A DNA stretch of 64,000 bases from Meira nashicola (GCA_001600355.1 BCJU01000003.1:2360519-2424518), one strand, 5' to 3'. Positions 46,001 to 56,638 are shown, counted from the stretch's first letter. The notes: generated from the sequence alone by a model not told the origin. Numbers and translations: made by a program.

Positions 46001-48831
46001 GCATGTTGAGAGTCAAAATGAATCGAGATATCATTGGAGTGCAACAGAACTTCCTTTTCGTTTTCTCTATTTCCAACTAACAACTTCACTTCAGCTTCTT
46101 GTATTGCCAAGGCAAAAAGAGGCTTTTGATTGGTTTTGCGAGTACCAATTTCAGTAAGCTCTGAGCTACTGGAAAGGGTGGAGAAGCTGTGCTTGGCACC
46201 AAAGAATCGGCTTCCAAGGATCTTGAGCGCTTCTGTTGCATTGTCTACCTCCGAGTGTACCGTCCAATCTTGTATGTTGGTGTACCACAACGACAGATCA
46301 TCTGCCATTAGCTCGATACGATCGAGAATGTGCTTTGAAAGTATAACCCGGATCAAAGGGAGCCTACAATCAGCGATTGCTTGAGCGTTCTCAGAACCGT
46401 GACCATCAAAGAATTTGTACTCAATCGTCGGTGGTAATGGCCTGTCAACATGATCTTCAAACGTCAACGGTGCGATAGAAGCAATCAAGTGTGCCTGATG
46501 CGCTTCCAAATCGGTAAAGTAAGCTTTGATCTGTCTCAGTGAGATCTTTAATGACTTGTTACAATCCTTCTCGTATTTGTCAGAGATGATTAAGTCATCT
46601 AAATTGGGAGAGTCCTTCCCTGATTCAAAATGAACTCCCCTTAGATTATGCTTTTCAGTTTTGCTTTCTTTAGGATGCTGCTTCTGCCCAACTTCAATGG
46701 CTTCAAAGTCGAGTATCATTATACCTGAGCGTAAAGGAACATTTTTTGGAGTTTCCTGCAAGGTATCTGTAGTAGAAGTAGATGAGATGCGCAGCTGTAC
46801 TCTCAACAAATCACTTGAAAATGTAATTGGAAGAACGCTTGCACTATCTTTTTCGACCAATCCATCATCGCTTTGCGAACCGGTGATGTGTGCATGAACA
46901 GTCTCGAAAGAGGCAGCCATAGAATCTAAGCCGGATTTCTCTCTACCTTGCGGTCGTGCCTTCAAGCCAAGGTGGTGTACTAACGGCAAAGCGCGATCAA
47001 CTGTGGTGTTATCGACAAAAAGATGAATAGGTAGAGATTGTATTCTTATTCCATCTTTGTCTTCTTCACGAGATAAATCTTTGCTCAGCCAACCTTCTAC
47101 CCGAATACAAGGTTCAGCAAGTGGAGAGCCCAAAGGCAATGATTGCCGTCGATTGCGCGACTTTACCTTCCAGCCTAGCTCCGAAAAGTCTGTTTTGCGG
47201 AAAAGAATTCCTGACTTAGGTCTCTCAGTGCTTTTGAGGGAGGAAGCACGCCAATCAGTGGCATAATGTGCAGTTCCCCTTTCTTCCTCATCATCTTCAA
47301 TCAGTCCTTTGTCAAAGATGATAATCGGTAAAGTAGAATTGACTTCCTTTTGTGTATCTGATGACGCCGATAGTTGTTCATAAAAACCTATGTCCCCTAC
47401 TTGGAGTGAGAGTTCCGTGCCTTGTCGGTTGATCATCGTTCGTGCTTCAAAATCTTGCACCCGAATACGAAAATGACCTGCCAACGGGCTATTTCGACCC
47501 GGTCGGACCCAAAAGTTTTCTACGGATTCTTGATAATCCATATACGATTTTGGTGTCATGAAAGAAGGAAATTCATAAGCGCAAACTAGGTGACATCCTT
47601 TACTTGTGATTTGAAGATCCGCTTCGTAGTCTACTGAGCTTGACTTTGATCTTGCTTCTCGTTTGTCATCATTCGTAGTTAGAGAATTGAATGTTGAAGA
47701 GGCATCTTGACAGAATCTCAGTATTGCAGCAAGGCTATCCGGTGTCACTAAAATGGCGCCAAGTCCAAGTTGCATTCCTATCATTAAATTGACCAAAGTG
47801 TTTCGGCTTCCAATTTGCGTGCGCGTCATTTTCATACGAACATCAATAGATTCGCCCACGCTTCTTGCGACAATATGAGGTCCGAGAGGGATCGGTCGCC
47901 TTGTGTTGTTTTCATCATCATCACTTCCACTATATGCACTAGCATACATGCTCTCCGCCATCGATTCGGTCATTGTCGATCTCAAATCAGCGTGGCTAGA
48001 TTGCATATACGACTCCGAGCCTGCAGAAGATGAATTGTCATCATTTATCTCCTCATCCGAGCTTCGATCGTCCAGCCATAGGCTCACACCGGATATTGTG
48101 AGCAAACGTGATAGCTCATGCTTGGTCAAGTCTCCTTCATCTGGTTTCAATTGAAGGTCATCGAGCCGAAGTTGAATGTCGATTGGAGCATTAAGAGGCT
48201 GATCCTGATTTTTGAAGCGTATTCGAACATTCTTTGTTGAGACGTGTAATCGAGCAATCAGACCATCTACTAGGGAGACGACATATGCAGCCCATCCTTG
48301 ACTAGACGCCTCTACTGGCTGTTCTTCCATATCCGATGGTACATCCACCAAGGATGCAATGCTCTCTTCGATCTCCCTTCCCTCTGCATCTTGTTCAAAA
48401 ACATCTTCAGCGACATTCAATATGGATTCCGACATGGACGTGGACATGTCGCTTGACATATGTGAGCCATCTATGTATAAGGCGACGTCCACATCATCGA
48501 TTGCAATGCTTAATTGACCAGCCCATAAATTTGACCAGGGTATATTGATAAAGATTGATCCTACAAGGCCATAATCCATACGTAAAGGTGAGTGTCGCAA
48601 GGCATCGTTTATGAATTCAGAATTCAAATGAACGTTGCGGATCTCTACTGTTCCATTCATGATACCCGCTTCTATCTGGTCTAACTTGAGATCGCCATCC
48701 TTTATGATTCTTCCTAATGCACGTTTTAAGAGGTAATGCAAAATCCTATTCTGTAAAGCTGAAGAAAGTGAGCTAGCAGCCAAGCTAGAAAAAGGTAAAG
48801 CCGAAAAGGCAGAAGATAGGTAGGAGAACAT
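43066..48831 (-). CDS. ATG2: autophagy lipid-transfer protein Atg2
   Basis: A 1921-residue single-exon protein; the ATG at 48831 is used because the frame upstream begins with TTG. The N-terminal chorein domain (about 20-115) shows LHYLLKRALGRIIKDGDL and GTVEIRNVHLNSEFIND, typical of Atg2/Vps13 bridge proteins. The C-terminal ATG_C region (about 1615-1715) has ITLRHITLRGIMGWPKLFD, then LVNVGNGVADLILLPIEHY, the block conserved between yeast and human ATG2. Atg2 moves phospholipids from the ER to the growing phagophore together with Atg9 and Atg18. Between the two ends are long beta-rich stretches and acidic low-complexity inserts (near 285-320 and 1245-1280), which make it longer than yeast Atg2 (about 1590). 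The absence of introns over 5.8 kb is notable. Confidence 0.94.
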   Translation of the reverse strand: MFSYLSSAFSALPFSSLAASSLSSALQNRILHYLLKRALGRIIKDGDLKLDQIEAGIMNGTVEIRNVHLNSEFINDALRHSPLRMDYGLVGSIFINIPWSNLWAGQLSIAIDDVDVALYIDGSHMSSDMSTSMSESILNVAEDVFEQDAEGREIEESIASLVDVPSDMEEQPVEASSQGWAAYVVSLVDGLIARLHVSTKNVRIRFKNQDQPLNAPIDIQLRLDDLQLKPDEGDLTKHELSRLLTISGVSLWLDDRSSDEEINDDNSSSAGSESYMQSSHADLRSTMTESMAESMYASAYSGSDDDENNTRRPIPLGPHIVARSVGESIDVRMKMTRTQIGSRNTLVNLMIGMQLGLGAILVTPDSLAAILRFCQDASSTFNSLTTNDDKREARSKSSSVDYEADLQITSKGCHLVCAYEFPSFMTPKSYMDYQESVENFWVRPGRNSPLAGHFRIRVQDFEARTMINRQGTELSLQVGDIGFYEQLSASSDTQKEVNSTLPIIIFDKGLIEDDEEERGTAHYATDWRASSLKSTERPKSGILFRKTDFSELGWKVKSRNRRQSLPLGSPLAEPCIRVEGWLSKDLSREEDKDGIRIQSLPIHLFVDNTTVDRALPLVHHLGLKARPQGREKSGLDSMAASFETVHAHITGSQSDDGLVEKDSASVLPITFSSDLLRVQLRISSTSTTDTLQETPKNVPLRSGIMILDFEAIEVGQKQHPKESKTEKHNLRGVHFESGKDSPNLDDLIISDKYEKDCNKSLKISLRQIKAYFTDLEAHQAHLIASIAPLTFEDHVDRPLPPTIEYKFFDGHGSENAQAIADCRLPLIRVILSKHILDRIELMADDLSLWYTNIQDWTVHSEVDNATEALKILGSRFFGAKHSFSTLSSSSELTEIGTRKTNQKPLFALAIQEAEVKLLVGNRENEKEVLLHSNDISIHFDSQHAANSTRTTVSIATIDVSHRQNNEGQSNVILKRTLQPSITRRAAPMLSVQITSTSEPGTSYRGSQIDLLAQNFTFVYDGDDTIVYDLLAFTRSPEGAFEHVQPSEMTKIAFQMKEASLEISPPKVPALAVLCIGNLSIRTKLISDYPRSSLRITLSETNLLLGESLKSDQDREIRARRSIELWTIRGLFKTVNVDDVRSTIVLSKLTRPEVDVKVTKMAIEILACADTSHLIQKLVEAFPKPSKSSKRKEGDQNKSQSSTENILSSIIEDTFKRAKGWNASLDLVDDDIPRHPAFLRESETGSKEDVTDVILDEDFLDSADEEKRPRRTQTANKSAILLQNDVVAIRLLDTENGIAPSSNFFTNPNLIASDKATNAEDQAPSLRVSVQDFDLVVRLFAGYDLVSTRTALEEEAKRVRRRLQKIQQMLDQGQVPDDSVEEAAASLFDSVHLPLPHGKAAVEMEAGELMKIVDDELDDGSESASSASTWKQFVPGRLSSSGSSTPTKRKRSKMARSKESLIDIELKGIRLDHQEYRTKGDLSSRTDVQVSKVRILDNVPTSTWQTFLTSLATNSRDVRSSSTPKDMVHFEILNVLPTTEGDATEVRCKARISPLRLHVDQDALDFLKKFFMFEEPKGRRSNDARNDDTAHPPSNIDKNEQGPFIQHAEIYAIKLKLDYKPKRVDYRLLRQGKTIEMMNFFNFEGSAITLRHITLRGIMGWPKLFDTLNDLWTPDVKSNQLADVLSGITPIRSLVNVGNGVADLILLPIEHYQRDGNLSRGFREGAKRFVKSTALEAARIGARLASGTQVILERAESVLGGDLSGREGSSTYIANMSKEERDLAEEGSILISDEEDMEESDQGKVRMAKFSRFANQPNDLRQALDEAQRGISKGFNEAAQTILAVPMEVYDRQAGEGGSRPVVRAVPIAILHSAAGTSEAISKTLQGVHRELSGIHLADDDEEKYKKPNRGKSTSSKNTTPR

Positions 48832-49927
48832 TTTGCCTCTGATCAACTCTTTCCCTTCTAAATATTTCCTATCGCCTTGTTTCCCTTGAGTCCGATCACG
48901 CCTCCTTCAAAATAATGGTTATCTGACTGATCATTGAGCAGAATTTCAAATCCTGTTCAAAGGATGATTATTCAATGCTTATCTTTGTAGTGATGAAAAG
49001 ATGATGGTAATGTAGACACAAAACGCACAGACACAAACCATCATAGCCTCCACAGGCACGTAAGCAGAGTGGGCGGCGCTGACCAGGTCAAAAATATCAA
49101 AATTATTCTTGATTCATACATAGACTACATACGCGTGCTGAGCTTTAATCAATCAGCCTTTGTGAGTAAACCAGCAAGCTGAAAACAGTGAGCGAATCGC
49201 GGGGCTACCGCTCGTTTTAGCGTATGTAGACTATGTACTTTAGAGATGAAAGTATTGGACTGGCAGGCTCAAAAGGTGTTGCGCGGTTGAAGTATGTATG
49301 TATGTGTATGCAGGCTGGAAAGGGGAAACGCGTGTCAAACAATCCTAATCTTCCACTGCGCCGGCGCTAAAGAGAAAGAGGCTTTTGAATAGCAAGATGA
49401 GGGGAGGCCCCTTAAGGCTGTTTTGTGATGTTAAAAAATGGTCAATGTGACATGGATCAGACGATACCGGCGCTTGAAAAATCAAATCGCAAGACCCAAA
49501 CTTGCCAATCTCCAAAAGCCATTGTGTCATCTGTGGCCTAATGAGGTGGTTATCAGATAAGACTAGAGGGCGGGTATTTAAAAAGATGAGAGAATCGCTG
49601 AATTCGAATTATGTTCGATACTATGTCAGGATATCATGCTAATTATAAGCTGTAGGTATGAATCTCTGAGTACATATTCTGGTATATTTGAGAGATCGTG
49701 CAAGGGATAGGATAACATATTCAACAGTTTTTGGTCGCGAAAAAAAGAGCCCGAAAGACTTTCCTGAAAGTGTTTTTGACTTTTGAGAGATGGAGTTAAG
49801 GATGAAAAAAAAAGAAACATTACCACCGCAAGAGGATGAATGCTGTGTATAAGTTGCACCAATTAATTTACTACATTGCAAAGTTGGAAAATATCCAATA
49901 TTTTTGTCCTTACTACTGCGTTCCCAA
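48832..49927. other. intergenic, ATG2 5' flank and ARF6 3' flank
   Basis: 1.1 kb without a supported gene. GC-rich cores at 49071-49080 (gggcggcgct) and 49359-49368 (cgccggcgct) lie within 550 bp upstream of the ATG2 start. A TATG-type microsatellite is at 49291-49309. Confidence 0.5.
49291..49309. repeat. short TATG/TG microsatellite
   Basis: Three tatg units followed by tgtatg, similar to the run at 23444-23463. Confidence 0.6.
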
Positions 49928-50482
49928 TCAAGCACGAGGCATTTGGGCTTTAACATTTGCCGATAGCCAAGAAAGTCCTTCATACAATCCTTCCCCGCTT
50001 GTTGCGCAACTTGGATGTACGAACCAAGAACGATCTCGCATTTTGTGTAATCCCAACTTTTCCGTAACTTCAGCTGGTGACATTGCTCCTTTCAAATCTT
50101 GCTTATTAGCAAAGACCAATAATAAACAATCGCGCATTTCTCGATCTCCCAAGATACGATGTAACTCTTGTTGTGCTTCGCTAATCCGATCGCGATCTTG
50201 ACTGTCTACGACAAACACTAATCCTTGTGTACCGGTATAATAATGTCTCCAAAGAGGACGAATTTTATCTTGACCACCTACATCCCAAACATTGAACTTG
50301 ACGTTTTTGTATTGTACAGTTTCGACATTGAATCCTACTGTTGGGATCGTAGTAACACTCTGATTCAATTTAAGCTTGTATAAGATCGTAGTCTTTCCCG
50401 CAGCGTCTAATCCCAGCATCAATATCCTCATTTCCTTATTCCCAAAAATTTTGCCCATTGCCTTGGAAATTGAGCCACCCAT
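49928..50482 (-). CDS. ARF6: ARF6-type small GTPase
   Basis: 184 residues, started at the ATG at 50482 because this gives the N-terminal Met-Gly needed for myristoylation; the frame upstream adds 21 unlikely residues. P-loop GLDAAGKT at 24-31, switch [13 protein letters not shown], switch [23 protein letters not shown] and SCATSG nucleotide motifs are all intact. [18 protein letters not shown] and PSCATSG match ARF6 rather than ARF1 (which has SFTVWDVGG, HYFQNTQGL and ATCATSG). The N-terminal helix is a few residues longer than in animal ARF6 ([17 protein letters not shown]). ARF6 controls endocytosis, plasma-membrane lipid signalling and polar growth. The C-terminus has about seven extra residues. 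No introns. Confidence 0.95.
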   Translation of the reverse strand: MGGSISKAMGKIFGNKEMRILMLGLDAAGKTTILYKLKLNQSVTTIPTVGFNVETVQYKNVKFNVWDVGGQDKIRPLWRHYYTGTQGLVFVVDSQDRDRISEAQQELHRILGDREMRDCLLLVFANKQDLKGAMSPAEVTEKLGLHKMRDRSWFVHPSCATSGEGLYEGLSWLSANVKAQMPRA

Positions 50483-51267
50483 TTTGTTATTGAGATGTTT
50501 ATGATGATGGAAAGATGCAATCAAGTCGATGTGAACGCGTATCAAAAGTCAGATCAAAGAATGAAATTCGGCCAAGTAAAAGAGTGTTGCCAGCAGCCGC
50601 AAGATGATACGTCGAAGATCTTAGTAGAAAGCAAAGACGTTTCGCTAAGGGCTGATAAGATTTTTAAAGATGATGTGTTGTCGAGGTAACAAGAAAAGAA
50701 TATGCGGATATGCAATAACTTCTTTGAGAGGAAAGGAGTTTTTCGCCCGCATGCTTTGAAGCTAAAAAAGGCCTATTAAAGTAGTTTAGCTCTAGAATTA
50801 ATTAGAATGTAAAGTGTGCGTGCAGTGAAATGAATGACTTTTGTTGCATCTTCAGAGAAAGAAGGGCCATGCTCCCAGGCATGGGTCGTAGACCCAAAGG
50901 CTCTTGGTAGAAACGCGTTCGACATATTAGGAAAAATGCTATTCGCGCTGTAGCTTGTAGTTTAACTGTACGCGCAGCGCTTACCCCGCCCAACTGATCA
51001 TTCATGTACGTTAAACGATTTGTTTGTCAATGTAAGATGATACATTTATTCACCTTATTAGACAGCGTATAATTTTCTTAAGCGGTACATTCTTAATAGA
51101 TGATTTGATATTTGTTAGGACGGGGAGACCTGTAAAGCATACCTAAACTTTTATTTTATGTTCTATGCTTTTACAAATATCGGGCCGATACTTGGTACGC
51201 CCTTTGATTTGAACGTAAAATTTGATTGATAATGTACATTGATACTATGAATCAGACATGGGTTTTT
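50483..51267. other. intergenic, ARF6 5' flank and EDC4-like 3' flank
   Basis: 785 bp; short frames at 50495-50689 and 50802-51005 have no coding features. No tRNA-like B box was found. Confidence 0.5.
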
Positions 51268-54200
51268 TTAAGAGATATAACGTAAAATGCCTTCATTCAA
51301 ACGTTCACGTGTCCACCAAGGAGTTCGATTTGTGAGAGTGAATAATTGATGATGGGCTTGGAATAAGGTATCTAACATTTCACGTCGGATACCTTCAAAT
51401 ACACGTGCGATGTGAACATCTGATCGATCGCAAATCGAACAACATGCTTCGATCCATGGTATAATCTTTTCAGGAATCGAATTTGAATCTATAATTTTAA
51501 TCAATCGATGTATCATGGCCAAATTAACAGCTTGACTAATTCTCAAATTACCTTCGGGTGATCGAATAGCTGCGTATGCTGAGCCAAATCTTGTTTCAAG
51601 GTTTGTCAAAGCGGTTTGAAGAGCAGTGAGATTGTGATCGCTTGATTGATTAGAGAGTGCCGATAATAGAGTGTCTTCTACGTCTTGCTGTGGTACAGGG
51701 TTTGACTGATTGAGCGAAGAAGTAAAGGAGGATGGAGTAGGTGCACTTCCCAACACGTTGCCAATTTGTCCATTGATTCCAGAAGCAGTAGAACGATTTG
51801 GTGACATTGGATTAAGTGTAGAAACACTAGATCGAGCTTGATGAGTACCACTTGAAGTTGGAGGACGAATAGAGTTTAAACTTAACACTTTTTGTTCTTC
51901 ACGAACATCATTCAAAGCTCTCTCTAGCTTTGCATTTTGCCTGCCTAATCCTTCCATCATACTCGTCAATTGACCAACTTGTCTTGTCAAATCACGCATA
52001 GCTGCTTCACTTTCTAGTAATGCTTTGCTTTGTTCTACAACGATATCCTTTCGAACGCTAATCATACCTTGATCAATCTTTCCTTCCACTCTGCTGGTCA
52101 AATCGGAAATCACTTCTTCGAAATGAGGTGCCATCGCGCGCGTTACGACATCCATAGCCGTCTTTTGTACGGTCGGAATGATGCTATTTGTGATCGTCTT
52201 TGTCAGATAAGCATTGGTATCGGGTCTTAAGAATACATTTTGAAGCTCATTGGGTAATGATTTGTCCAATACTTGAGAAAGCGCTACTTGTAAATCTGCT
52301 TCTACTGCGCTTCTGACTTGCACCACGATTGCAGGTACCACACGCTCGACGATCGATTGAGAAAGTTGACCAACATCAATTTTACCGGTATCAATTTGAG
52401 ATTGAATGTTTGAACTTGTAGAAGTAGCTTGCTCTGCTGCTGATCTTGCGGCCTCAGCTGAGGCTGTAGAAAGAATATTTTTTCTCAGATTAGAAATTGT
52501 TTCGTCCATCTGTTTATGATCGAATGCTTCACCGTGAGCCTTTCCTGGAGTAGATGCGACATCAAATGCTGGAGTTGCAGAACTTCGAATGTTGGTCGGT
52601 GGTGTTTCTGCTTCTGTCTTGATTTGTTCCTTAACTGTGTCATTAACAGAAGAGACGCCGTGATCAAAGTCCGTATCATCTTGCAATGCTGTTTGCTTGA
52701 CAGCTTCATGCGGTAAGATAAGAGTTTGAATTCCTCCTGAATGCAAAGCTGCTAAGCGAATACCTTCCCATTCATATCGATCATCTAATGCGAATGACAT
52801 CCATGTTTCCGGCATTGCGCATTCTTTCAGTGCAGGCTGTAAATCGTCAAATGTCCAGATATTTGAATTTCTTTGGATACGATCAATTGTTTTGGGTCCA
52901 TCTCCAACAAGTTGACCAAGTTCAACATTAAAATGCTTTGCTACGTCTTCATCGTACAGATCGATTCGTTCTAAAGGTGCAGGCTTGTTGAATGGTTTGA
53001 GTGTAAACAGACTTGAGCGGAGACTGTTGAAAACGAAGAGCGTTGCTTTGGAGTGTGACCAATATGCCAGATTGTACTGGTTGTGGTTCTTGCCATCGAA
53101 ATGATAAATTTGAGCATATTCACCTGTGACCAGATCGACGAAAGCCATAATGGTATTATAGTTGAAACCAACAATAAGCGATCGAGTGGATTCTCCATCG
53201 GAAGCAAGTGCTGTAAAGCTTACATCTAAGAGAGGAAGATGCTCAGGCAAAGCGGGCAGATTGATGGTAACAGAACGAGATGTGTCTGGTAGGGCTTGCA
53301 GGTGAATTGCTAGTGGCTTTGTCGAATCTCCGCTTGAATATGTGGATGCCAACAAAGTTCCGTCATATGATTGAGCGAAGCCGACTAAAGGCTTAGCATC
53401 TGTGAAAGTCTTTCCGACTTGAATCTTTTGTACTTTGTTGAATTTTGCCTTACCTTGATTAGAGGGCGGCAGATCTTTTGAATTGAAAACAGCAACTTCT
53501 CCATTACTTTGTATGGCAACAATTGAATTTTTGCTAGATTTTGTGTCATTAGAGAAGAGTGCATGAATGAATTGCTGACCTTCGTCTGCTTCCAGGTGTG
53601 CAATCAGCTTCACGCCACCTTCATCCCGACCAAAATCGGGCGTCAGTGCCCAAATTCTTATGCTTCTGCCAGTCACAATCCCAACTTTGAATTCTGCTCT
53701 TTCATAAGCGGTTAGATTGTTTAAGAAAAGAGATTTGATCGGATCATCTGAGACAATCATTGCACGTTCTCCCGTTCTCTCATCAATGATTCGTACCTTT
53801 GATTTTCCTGTCAAATAGCAGACGATATCATTGGCGCCTGCAAGAATGCTTTGCTGTGGCCAGCGACTCTGAATGAAATGGCTTGCGCTTTGTTGTAAAA
53901 AGTAAGTTGGACTCTTAGGACCTTTCAAAAGTGAAATTGCAGTCAACTCCAATTTGGCAGGATACAAGCTCGATTCGCCCGCAGGTTGTTGGCTAAGAAG
54001 ATTCAATACAGCCTTGCCGTTCTTTTCAATCGTCAATCCACTCGTAGACTCATCATCGAAGCTATTTGAAGCGCGCAAGCTAGCCAATTGGCGTGAAGCA
54101 TGTAATTGACGATCTTCCGTAAAAACGATTTGATCCTCTTTGCGTGGCGAGGCAATTGGATTTGGGACGAAAGTGTCCTTTTTGGTGATATGTTCAGCAG

Positions 54201-54765
54201 TAACAGTTTTCTTTCGTTGTTCTGGGTTGGTTTGTTTGCTGGACTGTTGAGGTTGACCTAAGATATCAAATGGATTTACTTGATCAAAGATGGTGTTTGA
54301 AGGTACACGAGAAGATGATTCCTTTCCTGAAGTCTTCGTTGAGGGTAAAGGGGGAGAAAATACGTCACTCTGAGATTTACTGTTCTTCTGACCTTGCGGC
54401 GTACCACCTAATAAAGCCAATAATTCTGCTGCGCCATTGGTCGTAACAGGTGAAGTGACACGATTATTGTTGGATGGATGAGAATTTTGTTCGTACTGCG
54501 AATGAGATGGTCCAGCAGCAGAAGGACTTTGAGTACTTTGCGCTGATGGACTAAGCAAAGATTGCAATAGCGAATTAGCAGCAAATGAAGATGCGTTCGA
54601 AAAGCTTGCTGGTGAAGGTGAAGTTGCATCACTTCTTACACCTGGAGGAGGCGAAGAGACGAAAGAGGCATTTTGAGTATTACCTTGAGTGTTAACATTT
54701 GAACTTGTAGGAGGTGAAGTAGTACCTGAAAAGTTAAGTAAGGCAAGGAGCGGATTCGATGCCAT
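51268..54765 (-). CDS. EDC4/Ge-1-like WD40 P-body scaffold
   Basis: 1165 residues started at the ATG at 54765 (ASNPLLALLNFSG); the open frame extends further but through unlikely sequence. Residues 1-210 are a Ser/Gln/Pro-rich disordered region with short leucine motifs (ALLNFSG, LQSLLS, ELLALLG) of the kind that dock decapping partners. About 265-600 is a WD40-type propeller (FIQSRWPQQSILAGANDIV and later strands). About 770-960 is a long helical/coiled region with alternating hydrophobic and charged residues. The last 120 residues form a compact helical domain (LRISQAVNLAMIHRLIKII). This order (propeller, serine-rich linker, helices, conserved C-terminal domain) is that of EDC4/Ge-1, which links Dcp2 and Dcp1 in mRNA decapping. 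The assignment rests on architecture more than on a diagnostic motif. Confidence 0.7.
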   Translation of the reverse strand: MASNPLLALLNFSGTTSPPTSSNVNTQGNTQNASFVSSPPPGVRSDATSPSPASFSNASSFAANSLLQSLLSPSAQSTQSPSAAGPSHSQYEQNSHPSNNNRVTSPVTTNGAAELLALLGGTPQGQKNSKSQSDVFSPPLPSTKTSGKESSSRVPSNTIFDQVNPFDILGQPQQSSKQTNPEQRKKTVTAEHITKKDTFVPNPIASPRKEDQIVFTEDRQLHASRQLASLRASNSFDDESTSGLTIEKNGKAVLNLLSQQPAGESSLYPAKLELTAISLLKGPKSPTYFLQQSASHFIQSRWPQQSILAGANDIVCYLTGKSKVRIIDERTGERAMIVSDDPIKSLFLNNLTAYERAEFKVGIVTGRSIRIWALTPDFGRDEGGVKLIAHLEADEGQQFIHALFSNDTKSSKNSIVAIQSNGEVAVFNSKDLPPSNQGKAKFNKVQKIQVGKTFTDAKPLVGFAQSYDGTLLASTYSSGDSTKPLAIHLQALPDTSRSVTINLPALPEHLPLLDVSFTALASDGESTRSLIVGFNYNTIMAFVDLVTGEYAQIYHFDGKNHNQYNLAYWSHSKATLFVFNSLRSSLFTLKPFNKPAPLERIDLYDEDVAKHFNVELGQLVGDGPKTIDRIQRNSNIWTFDDLQPALKECAMPETWMSFALDDRYEWEGIRLAALHSGGIQTLILPHEAVKQTALQDDTDFDHGVSSVNDTVKEQIKTEAETPPTNIRSSATPAFDVASTPGKAHGEAFDHKQMDETISNLRKNILSTASAEAARSAAEQATSTSSNIQSQIDTGKIDVGQLSQSIVERVVPAIVVQVRSAVEADLQVALSQVLDKSLPNELQNVFLRPDTNAYLTKTITNSIIPTVQKTAMDVVTRAMAPHFEEVISDLTSRVEGKIDQGMISVRKDIVVEQSKALLESEAAMRDLTRQVGQLTSMMEGLGRQNAKLERALNDVREEQKVLSLNSIRPPTSSGTHQARSSVSTLNPMSPNRSTASGINGQIGNVLGSAPTPSSFTSSLNQSNPVPQQDVEDTLLSALSNQSSDHNLTALQTALTNLETRFGSAYAAIRSPEGNLRISQAVNLAMIHRLIKIIDSNSIPEKIIPWIEACCSICDRSDVHIARVFEGIRREMLDTLFQAHHQLFTLTNRTPWWTRERLNEGILRYIS

Positions 54766-55161
54766 CTTTTCCTTCTCGTTTCTTCCTTGAGACACCCTAC
54801 ACCTGATTAAAAAAGATTCAAGATTGAAGAGAGAAGGACAAAAAGGTGGAGCTAAATGCACGTCAAAAAAAATGCAATGCCAGAAGATCTTCTTATTCTT
54901 AACTTCGAACGCGTTTGTTGGCTAAGCTTATATCAGCAATTTCCTTAGCGCGGGCGCCGGCGTCGAGAAGCTTTTTTGTTGCGGGATTTCGGCCGTTTGT
55001 ACCGATTCCACTAAGAGTGGGGGGAGAGCAGAAAGAAGAGAACGCCTATCAAAGAGCATTTATAGAACTTTTTATTCAGCCTTGGCGAAGTTGTTTCATT
55101 ACCACTACCCCCTTTTTTGTCTTTTGGTCCTACTCTACAACATACATAGTAATCTACAATC
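54766..55161. promoter_or_regulatory. divergent promoter, EDC4-like / nucleoside hydrolase 1
   Basis: 396 bp between divergent ATGs. It carries the strongest GC-rich core of the window, tagcgcgggcgccggcgtc at 54946-54964, about midway between the two genes. Confidence 0.5.
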
Positions 55162-56568
55162 ATGGCACCCGTTCCACTCATCATAGATACAGATCCAGGG
55201 ATCGATGATATCTTGGCAATCATTTTGGCATTGGATAGACCTGATTTGGTACAACTAAAAGCGATCACATTGACGTTTGGAAATACAACTTTAGATCATT
55301 GTCGTAATAATATGATTCAACTTTTCAACATTCTACAAAAACATATTGCAGAAGATTCTTCAGAATCACATCGATCAAAATTGGCCAAAACTTTTGCATC
55401 TTCTCCTATCACCTTAAGTCAAGGTGCAACTGGACCTTTGGGCGGTCAAAGATTCACTGCATCTTACTTTCATGGACGTGATGGTGTTTCAGGTATAACT
55501 ACTCTTCCCGGAAACCCTTGGCCTCTTCCCGACAAAGTTCCTGAGCCATTACAAGAAACAGAAAAAGCTGCACACGATGTCATTTTGGACACGATTCGTA
55601 ATAATCCACCTGGCACAGTAAGAATTGCTGCTGTTGGTCCATTAACAAATATCGCTTTGGCATGGCAAAAAGATCCGGAAACGTTTTCAAAAGTTGGCGG
55701 AATAAGTGTGATGGGAGCTGCTTTAGATGTTCCAGGAAATACTACACCTTGTGCTGAATTCAACACATTTGCTGATCCGTTTGCAGCAAAGGAGCTTTTA
55801 CATAATGCTCCTTTACATCCTGTTTTGCGCAAACAAGGAAAGAGGTTACCAATCGATCTTTTGCCGCTTGATATCACAAGTATACATTTGGTTCCGTTTG
55901 AGAGATTATGCGGAGACAAAATAGAAAAGAAGGGAATCCTACAGAAATAGTGAGTAGTATAATCTTGCATTGTGTCGAACTTGACAGCTGACATTTCTTT
56001 TCCCTTATTTATAGCCTCAATGCAATTCTTGCCAGCCCTCGTAAGAACATGAACTCGTATGCTGATCCGGATAAGCCATTCGATCCTGCGGTTAATGATC
56101 TATTTCAATCTCATGATCCTTTAGCTGTTGGACATGCTATGTTTTGCCCAAGTCCAGTACAAAGATTAGGTCAATTGCCAGACAATGAAAGTTTGAACAA
56201 TCAAGCTTATGAAGGCTGGCAAATGAAGACGCGCGAATTTGGTATCGAAACTGAAGGTGCTTTGACGAGAGGTTATTGTGTTGTAGAGTGAGTACAATAT
56301 TTTCTCCTTTTCGTTCAATTATAATCAGCTACTGACTTACTTGCATTCTTTTTGCAGCCGTCGAGCACATGGAAAAGTCAAAGCAGGTCATAGTCGTGTA
56401 GAGAAGGAAGCTCCTGTCAGTGGAACGAATGAAGATTCTGTCAAAGTAGCTCCTAAAGAGAATGGTAAAGAAGAGGAAAAACCTACAAAGGGTGCATGGG
56501 ATGTCTTGGTTGCTTCGCCGGGAATTGAATGGTTTGGAGAACAATTTTGCAAAGCTTTAAATGTTTGA
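55162..56568 (+). CDS. inosine-uridine nucleoside hydrolase, copy 1
   Basis: Three exons: 55162-55949, 56015-56287 and 56358-56568 (introns of 65 and 70 nt, GTGAGT donors), 423 residues. It hydrolyses ribonucleosides to free base and ribose for salvage. The calcium/ribose motif DTDPGIDD is at 9-16. RIAAVGPLTNIALAWQ, AEFNTFADPFA and PLDIT are the other family blocks; the last should supply a metal ligand. No signal peptide, so probably cytosolic. The C-terminal extension (charged linker, then WDVLVASPGIEWF) is shared with copy 2 and makes both longer than the usual 310-340 residues. Splicing at residue 263 joins ILQK to YLNAILASP. The gene converges on the first member of the small-protein array, 70 bp away. 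Confidence 0.93.
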
Positions 56569-56638
56569 GCGATGATATTATCTGTGTTTATTTACCATAC
56601 ACTGTATCTTTAGACATCGAATGCATCTCATATATTGA

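Noticed and set aside
49639..49983. 114-codon minus-strand frame overlapping the 3' end of ARF6
   Set aside because: It shares the ARF6 terminal bases in another frame and has no recognisable content.
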